Positions 1-7,294 of a stretch of 10,147 nucleotides of DNA are shown here, piece by piece. Position numbers and translations under genes: made by a program. Numbering within the stretch: position 1 is the first letter of the stretch; each line of letters opens with the position of its first letter. This DNA comes from an uncultured Roseburia sp. (GTDB lineage Bacteria; Bacillota; Clostridia; Lachnospirales; Lachnospiraceae): contig CANODN010000053.1 in NCBI GenBank assembly GCA_947564765.1, positions 1 to 10,147 of the forward strand. Reading direction: 5' to 3'. The notes below the pieces were generated by a model. That model had not been told where the DNA came from. It did no database searches and saw only the letters and a program-made list of their open reading frames with translations.

Positions 1-663
1 ATCAGCGATGGCATTGGCAGAACGACCAGCAATTGGACCACGACGACACATGTATGTGCATTGATTGTAATGATCGTTTTGATCGGATTTTTTATCGCCG
101 CCAATCGAAAGATCAAGTCGGCCAAAGAAGTACCGGATGGTTTTCAAAATGTGGTGGAACTGATTGTGGAAATGCTGGATAACATGGTAAAAGGCGTTAT
201 GGGCGTGAACTCTACAAAGTTTGCCAATTATATCAGTACGATCTTCATTTTTATTTTAATGAGCAACATATCCGGCATATTCGGATTAAGACCGCCGACC
301 GCAGATTATGGTGTGACATTTGCACTGGGTGTCATGACATTTTGTCTGATCCATTTTAACAAATTCAAACACCAGCACGTTTCGGGAGTACTGAAAGGTC
401 TGTGTGATCCATGGCCGATCTGGGCGCCGATTAATATTATCAGTGATATCGCTGTGCCGGTTTCCTTATCTTTGCGTCTGTTCGCAAATATTTTGTCAGG
501 AACCATTATTATGGCCCTTGTCTATGGATTGCTTGGCTGGATCGCAACATTCTGGCCGTCCGTACTTCATGTGTACTTCGATCTGTTTTCAGGAGCAATT
601 CAGACCTATGTATTCTGTATGTTGACCATGACATACATCAGTGATGCAATTGGTTCAGAGTAA
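1..663 (+). CDS. atpB: F-type ATP synthase subunit a (5'-partial)
   Basis: This is the membrane subunit a of the Fo sector, which provides the ion half-channels next to the rotating c-ring. The frame is open from the first base of the window, so the N-terminus lies upstream. The TTG codon at 61 is inside the gene and is not the start. The visible 220 codons hold several hydrophobic helices and the family's most conserved block, SLSLRLFANILSG. Its arginine (codon at 475-477) matches the essential stator arginine that faces the c-ring carboxylate. The C-terminal part with FSGAIQTYVFCMLTMTYI is also typical. It is the first visible gene of the atp operon, 42 bases before atpE. Family assignment is certain; only the upstream end is unknown. 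Confidence 0.97.
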   Translation: MSDGIGRTTSNWTTTTHVCALIVMIVLIGFFIAANRKIKSAKEVPDGFQNVVELIVEMLDNMVKGVMGVNSTKFANYISTIFIFILMSNISGIFGLRPPTADYGVTFALGVMTFCLIHFNKFKHQHVSGVLKGLCDPWPIWAPINIISDIAVPVSLSLRLFANILSGTIIMALVYGLLGWIATFWPSVLHVYFDLFSGAIQTYVFCMLTMTYISDAIGSE

Positions 664-690
664 ATAACAGTTACAATTATATTTTAAATT

Positions 691-696
691 AGGAGG
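691..696 (+). promoter_or_regulatory. Strong ribosome binding site of atpE
   Basis: AGGAGG lies 9 bases before the atpE ATG in a very AT-rich, probably unstructured context. It is one of the best Shine-Dalgarno matches in the operon. This fits the need for many more c subunits than other subunits per complex; the link to stoichiometry is an inference from known atpE biology. Confidence 0.85.
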
Positions 697-705
697 AATT
701 TTATT

Positions 706-963
706 ATGAATATTTCAGGAAATGATTTAATTTTAGCGTGTTCAGCAATCGGTGCAGGACTTGCAGTTATTGCAGGTATCGGACCTGGTGTAGGCCAGGG
801 TATTGCAGCAGGTTATGCGGCAAATGCAGTAGGAAGAAACCCGGGAGCAAAATCTGACATTACATCTACGATGTTATTAGGCCAGGCGGTAGCAGAGACA
901 ACAGGTCTTTATGGTCTGCTTGTTGCAATCCTCTTACTTTTCGTAAAACCGTTAACATGGTAG
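706..963 (+). CDS. atpE: F-type ATP synthase subunit c (rotor ring), sodium-type motif
   Basis: An 85-residue hairpin of two membrane helices that oligomerises into the rotor ring of Fo. Helix 1 holds the glycine-rich packing stretch AGIGPGVGQG (23-32). The polar loop has RNP (44-46), the counterpart of the usual R-Q/N-P loop contacting gamma and epsilon. Helix 2 holds the ion-carrying glutamate E64 in GQAVAETTGLYGL. Gln31, Val62, Glu64, Thr65, Thr66 and Tyr69 match the sodium-site set known from the Ilyobacter tartaricus ring (Q32, V63, E65, S66, T67, Y70), with Thr replacing Ser at one position. Sodium coupling is therefore likely but not proven by sequence. The start is fixed by the AGGAGG 9 bases upstream. 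Confidence 0.97.
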   Translation: MNISGNDLILACSAIGAGLAVIAGIGPGVGQGIAAGYAANAVGRNPGAKSDITSTMLLGQAVAETTGLYGLLVAILLLFVKPLTW

Positions 964-1004
964 AATGCCTCTGTGCGTGAAATGGCGCATAAGAAAGGTA
1001 AATT

Positions 1005-1043
1005 ATGGAAATGTCAAATGCGGAAAGGAGGGTGAACTTCTAA
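1005..1043 (+). other. Possible 12-codon leader ORF before atpF
   Basis: An ATG at 1005 opens a 12-codon frame (MEMSNAERRVNF) that ends in TAA at 1041-1043, three bases before the atpF ATG. The Shine-Dalgarno sequence that would serve atpF (AAAGGAGG, 1024-1031) lies inside it. A weak AAAGG at 994-998 could serve the mini-ORF. Its existence as an open frame is seen directly; translation and any coupling role are speculative, and short frames like this occur by chance. Confidence 0.25.
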
Positions 1044-1046
1044 ATT

Positions 1047-1562
1047 ATGGACAGATTGTTTGGACTTGATATGCAGCTTTTGATGGATGCGCTGCAGTTC
1101 GGAGCGTCTGTATTTGTACTGTTTTTGCTGGGAAGTTATCTTTTGTTCAATCCGGCTCGCAAGATGTTAAAAGACAGGCAGGAAGGAATCAAAAAGAACA
1201 TTGACGATGCAAATGCAGATAAGGAAAGCGCGGCGGCATTAAAAGCGCAGTACGAGGAAAAGCTAAAGGGCATAGACAAAGAAGCGGAGCAGATTTTAAG
1301 TGAAGCGCGTCAGAAAGCTTTGAAGAATGAAGCCAAAATGATAGAAGAGGCGAAGGAAGAAGCCGCCCGTATTATTGCGAGAGCCAATGAAGAGGCTGTA
1401 TTGGAGAAGAAGCGTGCAATTGATGAGGTAAAACAGGAAATGATTACAGTGGCATCCATGATGGCTGCCAAAGTTGTTGCAGCTTCTATCGATACAAGCA
1501 TTCAGGATACGCTTGTAGAAGAAACATTGAAAGAAATGGGTGATTCGACATGGCTAAGCTAG
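1047..1562 (+). CDS. atpF: F-type ATP synthase subunit b (peripheral stalk)
   Basis: Subunit b anchors the stator. It has one N-terminal membrane helix (about residues 12-32, FGASVFVLFLLGSYLLF) followed by a long charged helical region rich in Ala, Glu and Lys (about 35-160) that forms the dimeric coiled-coil stalk reaching up to delta. Its length of 171 residues is normal. The in-frame TAA at 1041 excludes an earlier start. The strong AAAGGAGG (1024-1031) is about 15 bases before the ATG, longer than usual, which is odd for an otherwise well-tuned operon. The 3' end overlaps atpH by 13 bases, suggesting translational coupling. Confidence 0.96.
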   Translation: MDRLFGLDMQLLMDALQFGASVFVLFLLGSYLLFNPARKMLKDRQEGIKKNIDDANADKESAAALKAQYEEKLKGIDKEAEQILSEARQKALKNEAKMIEEAKEEAARIIARANEEAVLEKKRAIDEVKQEMITVASMMAAKVVAASIDTSIQDTLVEETLKEMGDSTWLS

Positions 1563-2116
1563 TATCAAAAACATATGGGGATGCATTGTTTGAGATTGCG
1601 GCAGAAGAAGGGCGTATGAATGCTTTTTATGAGGAAGCAGAAGGCGTAAGAGCTGTATTAAAGGAAAATACGCAGATTTCCAAATTAATGAATCATCCCA
1701 AAATTGTAAAAGAAGAAAAAATTCAGATCATAGAAAATATATTCAAAGGCCGGGTATCCGATGAACTGGTGGGCCTTATGCGTATGATCGTGGATAAAGG
1801 ACATTTTGCAGAAATGGATTCTGTGCTTTCGTATTTCATTACAGAAGTAAAGGAATCAAAACACATCGGCACGGCTTATGTGACAACGGCAGTGGAATTA
1901 TCCGATGAACAAAAAGCACAGGTGACAGAAAAACTGATCCGGACTACGGACTATGTGGAATTTGAAATGCATTATAACGTAGACGCCGCATTAATCGGCG
2001 GTATGGTGATCCGGATTAAGGACAGAGTCGTAGACAGCAGCATCAAGACAAAACTCTACGATTTATCCAGAGAATTATCCAAAATTCAGTTGAAAGTAGG
2101 TGAATGCGCTCCATGA
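1550..2116 (+). CDS. atpH: F-type ATP synthase subunit delta
   Basis: The delta (OSCP-like) subunit links the top of the F1 head to subunit b. The 188-residue protein starts MAKLVSKTYGDALFEIA, the typical opening of the N-terminal helical bundle. It ends with the C-terminal family region (about 143-180: DAALIGGMVIRIKDRVVDSS), where GG-hydrophobic-IRIxDxVxDxS is the recognisable signature. The start at 1550 lies inside the end of atpF, with GGGTGA (1538-1543) six bases upstream as a plausible ribosome binding site. The stop TGA overlaps the start of atpA as ATGA (2113-2116). Both overlaps point to coupled translation. Confidence 0.96.
   Translation: MAKLVSKTYGDALFEIAAEEGRMNAFYEEAEGVRAVLKENTQISKLMNHPKIVKEEKIQIIENIFKGRVSDELVGLMRMIVDKGHFAEMDSVLSYFITEVKESKHIGTAYVTTAVELSDEQKAQVTEKLIRTTDYVEFEMHYNVDAALIGGMVIRIKDRVVDSSIKTKLYDLSRELSKIQLKVGECAP
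2096..2116 (+). promoter_or_regulatory. Ribosome binding site and start/stop overlap deciding the atpA start
   Basis: GTAGGTG at 2096-2102 is spaced for the ATG at 2113, which shares ATGA with the atpH stop. The other in-frame ATG at 2104 would have almost no spacing. This supports the 501-residue form of alpha. Confidence 0.75.
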
Positions 2117-3618
2117 ATTTAAGACCAGAAGAAATCAGTTCTGTTATTAAAGAGCAGATTAAAAGATATGCGGCGCAGCTTCAGGTGGCAGATGTGGGAA
2201 CCGTTATCCAGGTGGCAGACGGTATTGCCCGTATCCATGGTCTGGAGAATGCAATGCAGGGTGAGCTTCTCGAATTTCCCGGTGAAGTATACGGAATGGT
2301 ATTAAACCTGGAGGAAGATAACGTTGGTGCGGTACTGTTAGGTGACAGCAGAAACATCAATGAGGGAGATACCGTAAAAACCACCGGAAGAGTTGTTGAG
2401 GTTCCGGTTGGCGATGCCATGTCAGGACGTGTAGTCAATGCATTAGGACAGCCAATCGACGGAAAAGGACCCATCGAAACAGATAAATATCGTCAGATTG
2501 AACGTGTGGCAAGCGGTGTTATTTCCAGAAAATCCGTAGATACGCCGCTGCAGACAGGTATCAAGGCAATCGATGCCATGATTCCCATTGGCCGTGGACA
2601 GCGTGAGCTTATTATCGGTGATAAACAGACCGGTAAAACAGCAATCGCAATCGATACGATTATTAACCAAAAAGGTAAAAATGTAAAATGTATTTATGTA
2701 GTAATCGGTCAGAAAGCATCTACCGTTGCTTCTATTGTAAAGACATTGGAAGAGTTTGGAGCAATGTCCTATACGACAGTTGTAGCGTCCACAGCAAGTG
2801 AGCTGGCTCCGTTGCAGTATATCGCTCCTTATTCCGGATGTGCCATCGGTGAAGAGTGGATGGAGAACGGAGAAGATGTACTGGTTGTATACGATGATTT
2901 AAGTAAGCATGCAACGGCATACCGTACACTTTCCCTGCTGCTTAAGAGACCGCCGGGACGTGAGGCTTATCCGGGTGATGTATTCTATCTTCATTCCAGA
3001 TTGTTAGAGCGTGCAGCAAAATTAAACGACAAATTGGGCGGAGGTTCTTTAACAGCCCTTCCGATTATTGAAACACAGGCAGGCGATGTATCTGCTTATA
3101 TTCCGACAAACGTTATTTCGATTACAGACGGACAGATTTATCTGGAAACAGATATGTTTAACGCAGGTTTCCGTCCGGCGATCAACGCAGGTCTTTCCGT
3201 ATCACGAGTAGGAGGCGCTGCGCAGATCAAGGCAATCAAGAAGATTGCAGCTCCGATCCGTGTGGAATTGGCACAGTACCGTGAGCTGGCAGCGTTCTCA
3301 CAGTTTGGTTCCGAATTGGATGACGACACGAAAGAGAAGCTGGCGCAGGGTGAAAGAATCCGCGAGATTTTGAAACAGCCTCAGTATAAGCCGATGCCGG
3401 TTGAAAATCAGGTTGTGATTATTTATGCTGCAACGAAGAAATATCTCATCGATATTCCGGTAGAAGATATTTTACGTTTTGAAGAAGAGCTGTTTAATTA
3501 TGTGGAGACAAAATATCCGGAAATCTTAGAGTCTATTCGCAAGACGAAAGAGATGACGGAGGAGAATGAGAAAGCATTAATTAAGGCAATCGAGGAATGT
3601 AAAGCATCTTTTAAATAA
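2113..3618 (+). CDS. atpA: F-type ATP synthase subunit alpha
   Basis: Alpha is the non-catalytic nucleotide-binding subunit that alternates with beta in the F1 hexamer. I place the start at 2113 (MNLRPEEISSVIKEQI, 501 residues), not at the in-frame ATG at 2104. GTAGGTG (2096-2102) is about 10 bases from 2113 but directly abuts 2104, the family begins with MNLRPEEIS-like sequence, and 2113 gives the usual ATGA overlap with atpH. The order is N-terminal beta-barrel, P-loop GDKQTGKT (169-176), Walker B region LVVYDDLSKHA (D261, D262), and the signature PAINAGLSVSRVG with the arginine finger R365. The C-terminal helical domain follows. Length and motifs are all ordinary. Confidence 0.97.
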   Translation: MNLRPEEISSVIKEQIKRYAAQLQVADVGTVIQVADGIARIHGLENAMQGELLEFPGEVYGMVLNLEEDNVGAVLLGDSRNINEGDTVKTTGRVVEVPVGDAMSGRVVNALGQPIDGKGPIETDKYRQIERVASGVISRKSVDTPLQTGIKAIDAMIPIGRGQRELIIGDKQTGKTAIAIDTIINQKGKNVKCIYVVIGQKASTVASIVKTLEEFGAMSYTTVVASTASELAPLQYIAPYSGCAIGEEWMENGEDVLVVYDDLSKHATAYRTLSLLLKRPPGREAYPGDVFYLHSRLLERAAKLNDKLGGGSLTALPIIETQAGDVSAYIPTNVISITDGQIYLETDMFNAGFRPAINAGLSVSRVGGAAQIKAIKKIAAPIRVELAQYRELAAFSQFGSELDDDTKEKLAQGERIREILKQPQYKPMPVENQVVIIYAATKKYLIDIPVEDILRFEEELFNYVETKYPEILESIRKTKEMTEENEKALIKAIEECKASFK

Positions 3619-3633
3619 AGGCGGTGAGAGAAT

Positions 3634-4488
3634 ATGGCCTCTATGAGGGACATCAAGCGAAGAAGAAGCAGCATACAGAGTACGCAGCAAATCACGAAAG
3701 CCATGAAGCTTGTTTCTACCGTTAAACTGCAGAAGGCAAAGAACCGCGCAGAAGAAACGAATCCATATTTTAACTACATGTATCAGACTGTAGTTTCCAT
3801 GCTGCAAAGATCGGGAACGATTATGCATCCCTACCTGAAGGCAGGCGAATCGCAGAAAAAAGCGGTTGTTGTCATTACTTCTAACCGTGGACTTGCAGGC
3901 GGCTATAATTCAAATATTGTAAAGCTGGTGACAGACAGCGGTTTTTCCAAAGAAGATGTCAGGGTTTACGCCATTGGAAATAAAGGAAAAGAAACGCTGG
4001 AACGGCGTGGATATGAGATTGCAGAGGATTATTCCGGTGTAATCGAGGCTCCTGTATACGAAGATGCGGCGGCAATCTGCGCCAAAGTATTACAGGCTTT
4101 CCAGGATGGTGAGATCGGTGAGATTTATCTGGCATATACGCATTTTAAGAATACCGTAAGTCACGAGCCGACGTTGATGAAGCTTCTTCCGATTGAGATT
4201 GATGAGGAAGAGGTAAAAGAGGATTCCAACATTCTGATGAACTATGAGCCGAATGATGAAGAGGCTTTGGATATGATCATTCCTAAATATATTACAAGCT
4301 TATTCTATGGAGCGCTGGTAGAAGCAGTTGCCAGCGAAAACGGCGCCAGAATGCAGGCAATGGATGCTGCAACAAGCAATGCAGAAGACATGATTAGTGA
4401 TTTGTCACTGAAATATAACAGAGCGCGTCAAGGCTCAATTACACAGGAATTAACAGAAATTATTGCGGGCGCATCAGCAATTTCCTAA
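3634..4488 (+). CDS. atpG: F-type ATP synthase subunit gamma
   Basis: Gamma is the central rotor shaft turning inside the alpha/beta hexamer. The 284-residue protein begins MASMRDIKRRRSSIQSTQQI and continues TKAMKLVSTVKLQKAK, the conserved N-terminal helix. It ends with the matching C-terminal helix, NRARQGSITQELTEIIAGAS, the family signature. These two helices form the coiled-coil shaft, with a Rossmann-like domain between them (TSNRGLAGGYNSN, about 88-100). AAGGCGGTGA (3618-3627) lies 6 bases before the ATG. A second ATG three codons later is possible but has poorer context. It starts 15 bases after atpA; a 65-base gap separates it from atpD. Confidence 0.97.
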   Translation: MASMRDIKRRRSSIQSTQQITKAMKLVSTVKLQKAKNRAEETNPYFNYMYQTVVSMLQRSGTIMHPYLKAGESQKKAVVVITSNRGLAGGYNSNIVKLVTDSGFSKEDVRVYAIGNKGKETLERRGYEIAEDYSGVIEAPVYEDAAAICAKVLQAFQDGEIGEIYLAYTHFKNTVSHEPTLMKLLPIEIDEEEVKEDSNILMNYEPNDEEALDMIIPKYITSLFYGALVEAVASENGARMQAMDAATSNAEDMISDLSLKYNRARQGSITQELTEIIAGASAIS

Positions 4489-4553
4489 TTATTGCCGAAC
4501 GGCATAGAGGAAATTGTGATGTGCGGAATAAAAATAAGGAGTGATAGGAAAAA

Positions 4554-5945
4554 ATGGCAGATAAGAATATAGGTAAAATCACTCAGATCATCGGTGCCGT
4601 TTTGGATATTAAATTTTCAGAAGGACACCTGCCGGAGATTAACGACGCTATCAACGTTACCACAAAAGAAGGTAAAAAACTGGTAGTGGAAGTATCCCAG
4701 CATCTGGGTGATGATACAGTCAGATGTATCGCCATGGGCTCTACAGACGGACTTGTCCGCGGAATGGATGCAGAAGCAACCGGCGCATCCATCAGCGTTC
4801 CGGTTGGAGAAAATACCCTGGGACGTATGTTTAATGTCTTAGGAGAACCCATTGATGAAGTGGAAGCTCCAAAAGATGTAGAATACTGGCCGATACACAG
4901 GAAGGCTCCCTCTTTTGAGGAGCAGTCAACCTCTCAGGAAATGTTAGAAACAGGAATCAAAGTCGTAGATCTGCTCTGCCCGTACCAGAAAGGTGGAAAA
5001 ATCGGACTGTTCGGCGGTGCAGGCGTAGGTAAGACCGTATTGATTCAGGAATTGATTCATAATATCGCAACCGAGCACGGCGGATATTCCGTATTTACCG
5101 GTGTAGGGGAGCGTACCCGTGAAGGAAACGACCTTTATTATGAAATGAAAGAATCCGGCGTTATCGACAAGACGACCATGGTATTCGGACAGATGAACGA
5201 GCCGCCGGGAGCGAGAATGCGTGTCGGACTGTCAGGACTTACCATGGCAGAATATTTCCGTGACAAGGGCGGAAAAGACGTGCTTTTGTTTATTGATAAT
5301 ATTTTCCGTTTTACCCAGGCCGGTTCGGAGGTTTCCGCACTGCTTGGACGTATGCCTTCGGCTGTAGGTTATCAGCCTACCTTACAGACGGAAATGGGTG
5401 CGCTGCAGGAGCGTATTACTTCCACAAAGAACGGTTCCATTACTTCCGTTCAGGCCGTATACGTGCCCGCCGACGACTTAACGGACCCGGCTCCGGCAAC
5501 AACCTTTGCCCATCTGGACGCAACGACAGTATTGGAGCGTTCCATTGCAGAGCTTGGTATTTATCCGGCAGTAGATCCCCTTGGTTCTACTTCCCGTATC
5601 TTAGATCCTCGTATTGTGGGACAGGAGCACTTTGAAGTTGCCCGCGGCGTACAGGAGATTTTACAGAAGTACAAAGAGCTTCAGGATATCATCGCAATTC
5701 TGGGTATGGATGAGTTGTCTGAGGATGATAAACTTGTCGTAAACCGTGCAAGAAAGGTACAGAGATTCTTGTCTCAGCCGTTCTTCGTGGCAGGACAGTT
5801 TACCGGATTGGAAGGAAAATACGTTCCAATCGCAGAGACGGTAAGAGGTTTCCGCGAGATTATCGAAGGCAAGCTGGATGACGTACCGGAAAGCTATTTC
5901 TTAAATGCAGGAACGATTGATGAAGTACGTGCCCGTGTGAAGTAA
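4554..5945 (+). CDS. atpD: F-type ATP synthase subunit beta (catalytic)
   Basis: Beta carries the catalytic sites for ATP synthesis and hydrolysis. The 463-residue protein has the N-terminal barrel, the P-loop GGAGVGKT (154-161, with K160), the block GVGERTREGNDLYYEM with catalytic glutamate E186, Walker B LLFIDNIFRFTQAG, and the segment GRMPSAVGYQPTL. The DELSEED-type loop that contacts gamma reads DELSEDD (386-392), a conservative change. AAGGAG (4536-4541) lies 12 bases before the ATG. The gene is followed after 11 bases by atpC. All expected residues are present, so an active enzyme is likely. Confidence 0.98.
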   Translation: MADKNIGKITQIIGAVLDIKFSEGHLPEINDAINVTTKEGKKLVVEVSQHLGDDTVRCIAMGSTDGLVRGMDAEATGASISVPVGENTLGRMFNVLGEPIDEVEAPKDVEYWPIHRKAPSFEEQSTSQEMLETGIKVVDLLCPYQKGGKIGLFGGAGVGKTVLIQELIHNIATEHGGYSVFTGVGERTREGNDLYYEMKESGVIDKTTMVFGQMNEPPGARMRVGLSGLTMAEYFRDKGGKDVLLFIDNIFRFTQAGSEVSALLGRMPSAVGYQPTLQTEMGALQERITSTKNGSITSVQAVYVPADDLTDPAPATTFAHLDATTVLERSIAELGIYPAVDPLGSTSRILDPRIVGQEHFEVARGVQEILQKYKELQDIIAILGMDELSEDDKLVVNRARKVQRFLSQPFFVAGQFTGLEGKYVPIAETVRGFREIIEGKLDDVPESYFLNAGTIDEVRARVK

Positions 5946-5956
5946 GGGGTGATGGT

Positions 5957-6370
5957 ATGGCAGATAATGAAAAAATGTTTCAGGTGAAAATTATTACGCC
6001 GGATCGGATCTTTTATACCGGAGAAGCGGAAATGATCGAATTTACCACAAGTTCCGGACAGATCGGTGTCTATAAGAAACATATTCCGCTGACCACCGTA
6101 TTAGCTCCCGGAGCAGTCATCATTCACGAGGCAGACGGCGAAAAAGTAGCTGCAGTACATGCAGGATTTGCAGAAGTCTTACCGGAGCAGGTAACTCTTT
6201 TGGCAGAAATCGCAGAATGGGCAGAAGAAATCGATGTCAGCCGTGCAGAGGCTGCCAAAGCGAGAGCGGAGGAGCGGCTGCAGGCGAAGGCGGCAGATCT
6301 GGATCTTGCCCGTGCAGAATTTGCATTACGGAAAGCTTTGACACGTATTGATGTAAAGGATATGAAATAA
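5957..6370 (+). CDS. atpC: F-type ATP synthase subunit epsilon
   Basis: Epsilon sits at the foot of the central stalk and can block ATP hydrolysis. The 137-residue protein has the N-terminal beta-sandwich (about 6-88; FQVKIITPDRIFYTGEA, SGQIGVYKKHIPLTT) and a C-terminal two-helix hairpin (about 92-137). The helices carry IDVSRA (92-97) and LDLARA (115-120). The first fits the I(L)DxxRA motif tied to ATP binding by epsilon in Bacillus-type enzymes, so nucleotide-sensing inhibition is plausible. AAGGGGTGA (5944-5952) overlaps the atpD stop and precedes the ATG. It is the last gene of the operon, 10 bases before the terminator stem. Confidence 0.96.
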   Translation: MADNEKMFQVKIITPDRIFYTGEAEMIEFTTSSGQIGVYKKHIPLTTVLAPGAVIIHEADGEKVAAVHAGFAEVLPEQVTLLAEIAEWAEEIDVSRAEAAKARAEERLQAKAADLDLARAEFALRKALTRIDVKDMK

Positions 6371-6380
6371 GAAATAGAAG

Positions 6381-6411
6381 AAAACCCGGCGGCAGATTAC
6401 CGCCGGGTTTT
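6381..6411 (+). terminator. Intrinsic terminator after atpC
   Basis: A perfect 12-bp inverted repeat, AAAACCCGGCGG (6381-6392) and CCGCCGGGTTTT (6400-6411), encloses a 7-base loop. The stem core is all G/C and ends in TTTT followed by GT. The T run is short, and because the stem's 5' flank is AAAA it could act on both strands. It ends only 16 bases before sfsA, so partial readthrough into sfsA is plausible. Confidence 0.85.
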
Positions 6412-6427
6412 GTAATGGGGAAAAATT

Positions 6428-7087
6428 ATGATATATGAAAATACGATACACGGAACATTCTGCAGCAGGCCGAACCGGTTTCTGGCGGAAGTAGATATTA
6501 ACGGTACATCAGAAACGGTGCATGTAAAAAATACCGGGCGGTGCCGGGAATTATTGATTCCGGGCGCAGAGGTTATTTTGCAAAAAGCAGCAAATCCGGA
6601 TCGAAAGACAAAATATGATTTGATTGCCGTATATAAGAAGTCTTTGGGCTGGGTAAATATCGACAGTCAGGCGCCGAATAAAGTTGTGCTGGAATGGCTG
6701 AAGAAACAGGATTATACACGTATCCAGACGGAATATCGATATGGAGATTCCAGAATTGATTTTTATATGGAAAAAGAGGAAGAAAAATATCTTATGGAGG
6801 TCAAAGGGTGTACGTTAGAAATCGAAGGCATTGGATATTTTCCGGATGCGCCTACACTGCGGGGCGTGAAGCATTTGAAGGAGCTGACGAAAGCAGCAAA
6901 AGAAGGATACCACTGTTTGGTGGCATTTGTGATTCAAATGGAAGGCGTGGGGGAAGTGCGTCCCAATGCAAAAACCCATCCGGAGTTTAGAGATGCACTG
7001 GAAGAGGCAGAAAAGGCAGGGGTTGAGAAATTGTTTTTATGCTGCAATGTAGGGGAGGATAAACTTTCCATCCATGATTTTCGGTAA
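6428..7087 (+). CDS. sfsA: SfsA family DNA/RNA nuclease-type protein
   Basis: A 219-residue SfsA protein, named in E. coli for sugar fermentation stimulation; the family has an OB-like N-terminal domain and a PD-(D/E)XK nuclease fold. Recognisable blocks are HVKNTGRCRELLIPGAEV, the R-K-T-K-Y-D-L stretch, GWVNIDSQAPNKV, YGDSRIDF and YLMEVKGCTLE, followed by FPDAPTLRGVKHLKEL. D111, E124 and K126 sit where the nuclease-fold acidic pair and lysine are expected. Length is close to the family norm. The ATG has a modest GGGG (6417-6420) 7 bases upstream. It follows the atp terminator with no evident promoter, so it may depend on readthrough. Its physiological role in Gram-positive bacteria is not settled. 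Confidence 0.93.
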   Translation: MIYENTIHGTFCSRPNRFLAEVDINGTSETVHVKNTGRCRELLIPGAEVILQKAANPDRKTKYDLIAVYKKSLGWVNIDSQAPNKVVLEWLKKQDYTRIQTEYRYGDSRIDFYMEKEEEKYLMEVKGCTLEIEGIGYFPDAPTLRGVKHLKELTKAAKEGYHCLVAFVIQMEGVGEVRPNAKTHPEFRDALEEAEKAGVEKLFLCCNVGEDKLSIHDFR

Positions 7088-7239
7088 AATATTTCGTAGC
7101 AATGCTCGGCTTCCCTTACAATTTATTTTGTCATTTGGTAATTTATTCTAATAATTTCAAAAAAATGCTTTATAAAAAAGAATTTTTAGCCGAAAAAATA
7201 ACGTAGAGTCTAATTCAAAATAGCTTAGTCATAGACGGC

Positions 7240-7248
7240 TGTTATAAT
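7240..7248 (+). promoter_or_regulatory. Extended -10 promoter of the surface protein gene
   Basis: TGTTATAAT combines a consensus TATAAT (7243-7248) with an upstream TG, the extended -10 pattern that can replace a -35 box. No good -35 is seen at 16-18 bases (the sequence there is AATAGCTT-like), which fits an extended -10 promoter. It lies about 45 bases before the start codon and downstream of A/T-rich DNA that could act as an UP element. Confidence 0.6.
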
Positions 7249-7275
7249 AAAATACCTAAATGGTAAAATAAAAAT

Positions 7276-7284
7276 GGAGAGGAG
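7276..7284 (+). promoter_or_regulatory. Ribosome binding site of the surface protein gene
   Basis: GAGAGGAG-type purine-rich sequence (AGGAG at 7280-7284) lies 10 bases before the ATG at 7295 and supports that start codon, which also opens directly into a signal peptide. Confidence 0.75.
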
Positions 7285-7294
7285 AAAGTCAGAC

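Larger units (their letters stand above)
7088..7294. other. AT-rich intergenic region between sfsA and the surface protein gene
   Basis: About 200 bases, very AT-rich. I see no convincing terminator for sfsA: TCGGCT (7106-7111) and AGCCGA (7188-7193) can pair but are about 76 bases apart, and TAAAAA/TTTTTA near 7173-7187 is an A/T-only hairpin. AATTTATT occurs twice (about 7120 and 7140). The right end holds the promoter and ribosome binding site of the next gene. Confidence 0.7.

Noticed and set aside
61..63. TTG as start of atpB
   Set aside because: The frame is open to base 1 and subunit a is missing its normal N-terminal residues, so TTG is internal.
964..1000. GTGCG/CGCAT hairpin after atpE
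   Set aside because: Five pairs including one G-T wobble and no T run; not enough to call an RNA element.
2104..2106. Upstream ATG of atpA
   Set aside because: It leaves almost no space after the GTAGGTG ribosome binding site and adds residues not typical of alpha; 2113 fits better.
4492..4505. Short inverted repeat TGCC-GAAC-GGCA after atpG
   Set aside because: Only 4 bp with no T run; too weak to call a terminator or a structured RNA.
7106..7193. TCGGCT and AGCCGA as a terminator or riboswitch stem after sfsA
   Set aside because: Only 6 bp with a loop of about 76 bases; could be chance in an AT-rich region.
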